Made by a program: the position numbers and the translations under genes | From: Phycomyces blakesleeanus NRRL 1555(-) | Lineage: Eukaryota; Mucoromycota; Mucoromycetes; Mucorales; Phycomycetaceae | Direction: 5' to 3' | DNA: 64,000 bases | NCBI RefSeq assembly: GCF_001638985.1 | Contig: NW_017265160.1 | Location: 173,378-237,377 of the forward strand | Part shown: positions 58,379 through 64,000 of the stretch, in pieces | How positions within the stretch are numbered: position 1 is the stretch's first letter | Layout: every line of letters starts with the position of its first letter | Notes under the pieces: generated by a model | Told to the model about the DNA's origin: nothing | The model's database searches: none | Seen by the model: the letters and a program-made list of their open reading frames with translations, nothing else

Positions 58379-61300
58379 TTACTTCTTTAAAGGTGGTGGA
58401 ATTTTGCACCTCCAAATAACAAAGGGTGGCTCTGAACCTTTGCCCTTGAATCCAGCAGTGGTTTGTTTTTGGGGCCGACAGTGACATGTGACATGTCTAC
58501 CTGTTGTTCTAGGCCCATCTTCGAGAGAGATCAGCAGAGCACTCAAAGCATCCATTCCGCCCTGCAACAAGGCTACTCTAGCAAACTGCTTGTGGACCAG
58601 CTGAGATGCGTACTATAATACAAAAAGTATAAGTATATGAAAGAATAACCGTTGGCTCTAGAAATCTTACTTCAGGTCCACCACTGTCAGCTACAACAAT
58701 GTGATATTTTCTATTCAGCTTTCTTAATACACCAGCATAGCTATCAAGTTGAGCAGCCTGTACATTCAAGGCCGATGGAAAGTGACCTCGAGCAAACCTA
58801 AAATACAATGCCAATAAAGATTAAATCCTTTCCTTCCTTTCCTTTCCTTCCTTTTTTTCTTTCTTTAAGAAAAGGGATCTAAACCAAATACTTACTCTTG
58901 GTCCGATCGAATGTCTAACAAAAGAGTGTAGGGAAGGAGTTTAGTAAGATCCTCAATATCTATCCGAGGAGCTAGTTCTTGCTTTTTTTCTTCAGTTGAA
59001 AGGGGTTCCTGCCACCAGGCTGGTTTTCTTGAAAACATTCCATTCGTATCACCAAACTCGCTGTCCAACAACTGCGTGTTGTCTTTTGGGCCATGGACGC
59101 GTCTCATAACACTAGGTGGTGTGACTTTGCACATGTTCATTGCACTCTGAACACATTTTTCAATATCAACCTTGGGAAAACTTTCGGAAAATATGGTGAT
59201 ACAGTCATTGAATTCACAAGAAAGGAGTGTATCGCGTATCTGGCGTAGAATTGCAATGCCAGCAAAAAGAGGCAAGGACGGTGGCCCAACCAATAACTTA
59301 TCCCAGAGATGGTAAATCTTATCGAGTGGAAACACATCTAAGGTTTTGAATTAGTCAAATAAGTATAAAGGTAGATATGCTTACGAGTAAACAACGTAAG
59401 GAACCAAGGAATTGCGTAGAGTTCAGGGTTAAACCCAATGGTATCCAAATGACTGGACAGAGCTGGATCATGATAGCTCAATAAATGACGAAACACTGCA
59501 AGGTACTCTTGTAGTACAGGGGCATTGTCTGACAAGAAAAAGTTATTAAGGAACTTTGGAATGAATTCCTGAAGACACATGAAGGCAATCGCCTCGTCAT
59601 TGAAATTGAGTGTCAAGAATGGAGCACAAAGCGAATCAAGGCCTAGAAGAACAAGAAAAACAACAACAAAATGACGCATATTTAGAAAAACAAAAAGTAA
59701 GTTCCTATTAAGCTTTTCAGTCTAAGCTTATTTTAAAACATAAAGAAAAATATATAATTACCTTGCCAGTACACCAATTTACGGTTTGCTGACACCCATG
59801 CCTTCAAAAGTCGTCTGAGCTTTTCATGTCCCACAGAAGACGCAAGCAATTGGTTGTACTGGTGACATCTTGGTACATCTATGTAGTAATTAAAGATCGA
59901 TCAATATGTACAAATACATTCACTTATGAGAATATTACACCAAAAAAGAAAACAAACAGTAATAATAAGCTTACCGACTTCAATCTAAAATATATACACA
60001 AACACAAACACAAACACAAACACAAATACAAATACAAATGCATAAATAATTAGCTGTTATCATTATTGGTCTCAAATTTCTTGACGTCGTACCTGTCTGT
60101 CTGCACCAAGATCAGTGTATTTATCCACACTGTCATAATCATGCTCAAGGTCTCCGCTCAATCCCAACACAGCCGCCCACACCTTGCCGCGCAAAAGAGG
60201 GGGTATATCAACCTTTGCGTGGTGAAGAAGCTCTTTACGCGACATTGGGTACTGACGAAGAAGCTCTGAAAATAATGCTTGACGGTAGTATTGGTAGTTT
60301 ACATCCTGTTCGCGTAAAAACAACGGTAGTTTTGGTGCACTTGGCTGAGTGGGGGTAAGTGGAGTAGGGCTAGTGACCGGCAAAGATGAGGCTGAGCCCG
60401 ATCTACTCATACCAGACCAAGAGAAAGAACGGTTCGTAGAGCGGGAGGCTGAAGGAGTGGTCGGCAAAGGTGTAGACACAAATGCGCCTCCGTGGCCTGG
60501 TGTTTGCTGGACCAAATCCTCTGCATATAGAAAATAGTTTTCAGACAAAATATCATCTTTAGATTGCTTGGCTGGTTCCTCAGATGCCAAAAGAAAATTG
60601 ACATCATTTTCATCAACCACCATAAAGTAGTCTGTATCCCACTCAAATCGATCGGTGTGTGTCTTGCGGCCTTCTTCTAATCGTTGGTAGAGCTCTTTGA
60701 AACCAAGAACGTACATCGTATCGGAGTACAACTGAGCCGTGTCATTGGTATTTGCGCCCACTTCTAGGTCATGAAGGGTACAAATCCGCGGCAATCGTTC
60801 GATGACAGGTGTCGAAAGAAAAACCCCTCTTTTGATCAAATCAAGCTCAACATCACCACCTGCCAATCTCCAGAGGTGGTAAATCTGGGAAATCGGCAAC
60901 CCATCAAGCGCATCTTTTGGTGCCGGATTTGGAGAATCAAACGGGTCGTCTGGATCGAGACTATCGGATGCAAGCACAGGTCCACGTTTCCATGTCCCTG
61001 TAGGTTTGACAGCATCACTCAGGAACGCGAGGGACAATACTTGACTTGTGCTCGGTCGAGAGGCCACTGACACACGCAACAAGCAGAGTATAAAATTGCG
61101 AAATTCAGAGGAATCATTATCGGGACTATCGGTATCTTTGGTCTGCAAAAATCGTAGTACATCTTTATTGATATCCAGAGAATCGATGCCCTTGTAATTC
61201 CAGATATCATCCGACTCTTCGGCCCATTCGGAAAGCGTCATTAGTGAATCGAAAATGAGGCCGACATCTGAAGTCGTCCAAAATGAATTGTGCGTAAATT

Positions 61301-62557
61301 GCTCCACAAGAATAATTGCCACGGCCCAGCAATCTCTCTTTAATAATAGCAATAGTAATTAAACAGAAAATAAATAAAAAATTAATCAATCTAAAGTTCA
61401 TTTGAACCCGTATGGTCGACTTTGTTCTATTATAGGAAAGACATCCACACAGATCGTTCACTTACTTTGTCATAGCCTTGTTTTCCCGTGGCCATGTCTG
61501 TCACACATTCTGGTGCAAGATAAGCGGGGTATCTGGGAGGCTCCATAACACTGAATAAACCCCTCTTCTTGGCTTATTTGCCCATGCAAGCTTACCCAAC
61601 AGGAAATTCTACATCCACACCTTGTCCGGTCATGTAGAACAAGCCGAACCCCGATAGTTTGACTTGTTGCTTTATTTTTTTTAAAAAAAAGGTAATGATA
61701 ATAGTGATAGTAATAATAGTTTAGTATGACAATATTTATACAATTAGATAGATAGGTATATTAAAAGGAAAGAAAAAAATAAAGAAAGTACATGGTTACC
61801 TTGGAATCCAACAATATATTGTGCGGTGAAAGAGAAGCATGTACAATCGTGTTTTGCTGCAAATAATCCAAGGCTGAGAATATCTCATATGCCCATTGTT
61901 TCAGTAAGCTAATACTATATTCAAATAACCAAGAGAAATAAAGAGGATTATATATACATATATATTTAGATACATTAATTAAAGCATAATTATTATAATA
62001 AATCATAGATAATCTATAGTCTTCTTTTACTTTGTCGTTAGACCGATATCACTTTCAATACTGCGTGCCTTTTGAAGAGACTGGTCAAAATGCTCAGACA
62101 CGACAAATAAACGATCTGTTTGAAGCATTTGAGTATCTCATTCATCTCAATCTTTTAACTGTCTTCTTATTGTGTGTGTGTGTATGTGTGTGTGTGTGTG
62201 TGTAAATCCTACCATGCTTTCCTCGATGAATATCAACATATTCACACAGATTAGCATGCGTAAGGGTCTATTGAATTATAATGATTATAACATGAAATGA
62301 AAATTGAACATAATGTTTCAGACATTATTCTTTCTTTTTTTAAAAAAAAAATCAAACAGCGTTCATTAGAATGGCAGGCTTGCCTTTAAGAACTGAAATC
62401 TGCCAATGATTTGAGAAGGTGCTGAGACAGCCAAATGACCAGATTGTGCAAGGGCTTCTGAGGATCGCGCAGATGCTACAAAATTACAAGATGCAAGTTT
62501 CGGAATAGATCTATTCTTGTGGACCTGTAGGTCAATCGTATTGGCAAAGAGTGCCAT
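58379..62557 (-). CDS. TBCK: TBCK: pseudokinase-TBC-rhodanese protein (13 exons)
   Basis: Orthologue of TBCK, a Rab-GAP-like protein linked in animals to mTOR signalling and the FERRY complex. Exons: 62384-62557, 62213-62267, 62031-62115, 61800-61914, 61596-61669, 61466-61550, 60093-61337, 59975-59984, 59762-59878, 59385-59642, 58896-59337, 58671-58797 and 58379-58612, giving 1006 aa. The pseudokinase (residues about 50-270) has IIGRFQFLK and [14 protein letters not shown], but HRD is HAS and DFG is GFG. The TBC domain (about 580-830) keeps both catalytic fingers, IEVDVPR (IxxDxxR) and YWQ. A rhodanese-like part ([21 protein letters not shown]) and a Cys/His-containing tail follow. Intron 1 (62268-62383) has a GC donor (AAG|GCAAGC), and exon 8 is only 10 nt. 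Longer than human TBCK because of a low-complexity linker. Confidence 0.93.
62171..62204. repeat. TG microsatellite in a TBCK intron
   Basis: A (TG)n tract with one TA interruption lies between TBCK exons 2 and 3. It is intronic. Confidence 0.8.
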
Positions 62558-62952
62558 TTATATTTATATTTATATATATAAAAGTATGTAATGTGAAAAT
62601 TAAAGAAAAGACAGAGTATATGGAGTGTGTGTGTATGGGTGTGGGTATATACTCTAGACTAAATAAAAAGATTAGGTTGTAAAAGAAGCGTAAAAAGTAA
62701 GAGAGAGAGAGAGAGAGAGTTGAATACCCGCGCCTCTTTGCCTTCAAAGATGTTCACTATTGCAAATGTATAATTATTGATTTTATTTTATTTTGCTTTG
62801 CTTTGCTTTTCTTTTCTTTGCTTTATTTATTTGTTAACACTTATTTTTTTCATATATAAATATAAATATATGGGAGTGTATTTATATGTGGTTTATCTTT
62901 TCATAATGTTTTCTTCGTTAGATATATATTATTTTCATTTTTGCTCTTTTCC
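62558..62952. promoter_or_regulatory. Spacer between APSES-type gene 3' end and TBCK start
   Basis: TBCK's promoter must lie here. The spacer contains a (GA)n tract (62700-62719) and TTTGC units (62791-62822), plus TA-rich stretches (62555-62580). No clear TATA box is assigned. Confidence 0.45.
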
Positions 62953-64000
62953 TCAACGTAAATCATCGTCTCTGTCACTACCCCCAATATCAATCTCCTC
63001 GTCTTCGTCTTCTTCTACCACAGTGCACAGAGGCAAGGTAGTCTCTCCTTTGGAAGACGGAGCATGTTCGACCACCTTGTGAATATTCTTTTCATCCTGC
63101 TTTTCTTCTTTACTTTTCCGCGGACTAGCTTTCTTTCGTATAGAGCTATTAGGATGTCGCCCAGTGGAAAGGGCCCCATTCCAAGAGGCAGCCTTCTTGA
63201 TAGCAGAGGACACAATTTTTGTCTCATTTGACGGTCTGTTGGCAGACCATTTTCCTCCAGAAGGTCGTCTACGTCCATGCGCCGCCACTGGGCGTACAGA
63301 AGATTCCTTGTTAACCGTGTCAACATGCTCAAGAAACCGCTCAAGGCGACTCTTTTGATGATTATTCGGGTCAACAGGCATGTCTATATCGTTATCCATC
63401 TGGTTCATAGCTGCCTCTCGAACGCGCCAAAGACGAGCCCTTACTTCAACAACATCTGTGTCTGTGTCTGTATCATCGTCCGTCTCTTCCTTGCGCAAAG
63501 GATCTAGCATATTCCATCTATGGTTGCCCTGGCCGCCCTGGCTGTCCTGACTGTCCTGAATTTCCTGAATGTCCTGGTCCGCCCTTCTTTTGCCTTTTTC
63601 TTTACTGCTGTCTTGACTTGACGATGACACTACACAACAAGGCCTCGGCAGAGGGTCTTCATCTCCTTCAAAGGATCCCAGGACAGGAGGTTTGGAAGCA
63701 AAAGATCCACCGACAGTTTGAGGTACTAGCATCAGCTGGTGAAGTTGGGCTGCCTTTGACGCAGACAATGGCATAAAGAACTCTCGCTTCTTGTTAGTTG
63801 GCAACGAAAGCTCTGTTCCAACAATCCGGCGTGGTCGTGGGGCTGGAAGATCGATCGGCAGAGGCGAAGGGAAATACTCAAACATCTGTTCGGTCAAAAA
63901 AGGTCCCAGCCTATCCTGTATTGAGCAAGTTGCAGCCAGCTCCTGTGCACGCCTCAGGGGGATCCAGGTGCCATACAACGCACTCGCTTTGTTTGCCACC
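62953..64000 (-). CDS. APSES/KilA-N DNA-binding protein, C-terminal part
   Basis: A minus-strand frame open to the window edge, so the gene starts outside. The visible part is about 348 residues. It begins with YGTWIPLRRAQELAATCSI, the closing segment of an APSES/KilA-N DNA-binding domain, where relatives have QGTWIPLERARELAEEYG. After it come disordered, charged regions: an IQEIQDSQDSQGGQG repeat, an acidic run (DDDTDTDTDVVEV), basic patches (HGRRRPSGGK, IRKKASPRKSKEEK) and an acidic end. No ankyrin repeats follow, so it is not a clear Mbp1/Swi4; a StuA- or Bqt4/Xbp1-like protein is possible. Likely nuclear. Confidence 0.72.
   Translation of the reverse strand, partial: VANKASALYGTWIPLRRAQELAATCSIQDRLGPFLTEQMFEYFPSPLPIDLPAPRPRRIVGTELSLPTNKKREFFMPLSASKAAQLHQLMLVPQTVGGSFASKPPVLGSFEGDEDPLPRPCCVVSSSSQDSSKEKGKRRADQDIQEIQDSQDSQGGQGNHRWNMLDPLRKEETDDDTDTDTDVVEVRARLWRVREAAMNQMDNDIDMPVDPNNHQKSRLERFLEHVDTVNKESSVRPVAAHGRRRPSGGKWSANRPSNETKIVSSAIKKAASWNGALSTGRHPNSSIRKKASPRKSKEEKQDEKNIHKVVEHAPSSKGETTLPLCTVVEEDEDEEIDIGGSDRDDDLR

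Overview
The window looks like nuclear DNA of a filamentous fungus, most likely an early-diverging one (Mucoromycota/Mucorales type). The clues are short spliceosomal introns (about 45-120 nt, GTAAGT-like donors, TAG/CAG acceptors), very AT-rich spacers full of microsatellites, an IS630/Tc1-type transposase relic, and a gene set that combines OPT peptide transporters, a two-domain fluoride exporter, a fungal bZIP with a DUF3425-type tail, an APSES/KilA-N regulator, a PRL-type phosphatase and a TBCK orthologue. No species is claimed.

Layout. 0-2.1 kb: 3' part of a CHL1/DDX11 helicase gene (+). 3-30.2 kb: an expanded family of four OPT oligopeptide transporter genes, three tandem on the minus strand and one inverted on the plus strand. 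All four have exons of exactly 246, 1470 and 543 nt. Copy 3 carries a single nonsense codon. Between copies 1 and 2 lies a nest of mobile-element debris: a hairpin element, decayed coding-like DNA, a dead IS630/Tc1-type transposase and a MITE. Between copies 3 and 4 lies an 8.6 kb AT-rich spacer. 31.4-43.7 kb: a gene-dense block with fluoride exporter (-), GNAT acetyltransferase (+), EF-1alpha (-), PRL phosphatase (+), Ser-rich GPI-type wall protein (-), DUF606 membrane protein (+) and bZIP factor (+). 43.7-51.1 kb: gene-poor DNA with a LINE-like relic and a nonsense-riddled relic. 51.2-64 kb: small secreted KRE9/KNH1-like protein (+), YME1 i-AAA protease (-), mitochondrial LEA-like protein (+), F-box protein (+), TBCK (-), and the 3' part of an APSES/KilA-N protein (-) running off the window.

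Genes were rebuilt exon by exon; every splice junction given keeps phase and restores recognisable family motifs. Two introns (one in YME1, one in TBCK) have GC rather than GT donors, and TBCK has a 10-nt microexon that encodes the start of the catalytic IxxDxxR motif of its TBC domain. No operon-like or defence-like system was found. The most interesting biology is the OPT amplification with shared regulatory blocks, the pattern of decay by nonsense changes without indels in three elements, and the unusual splicing.
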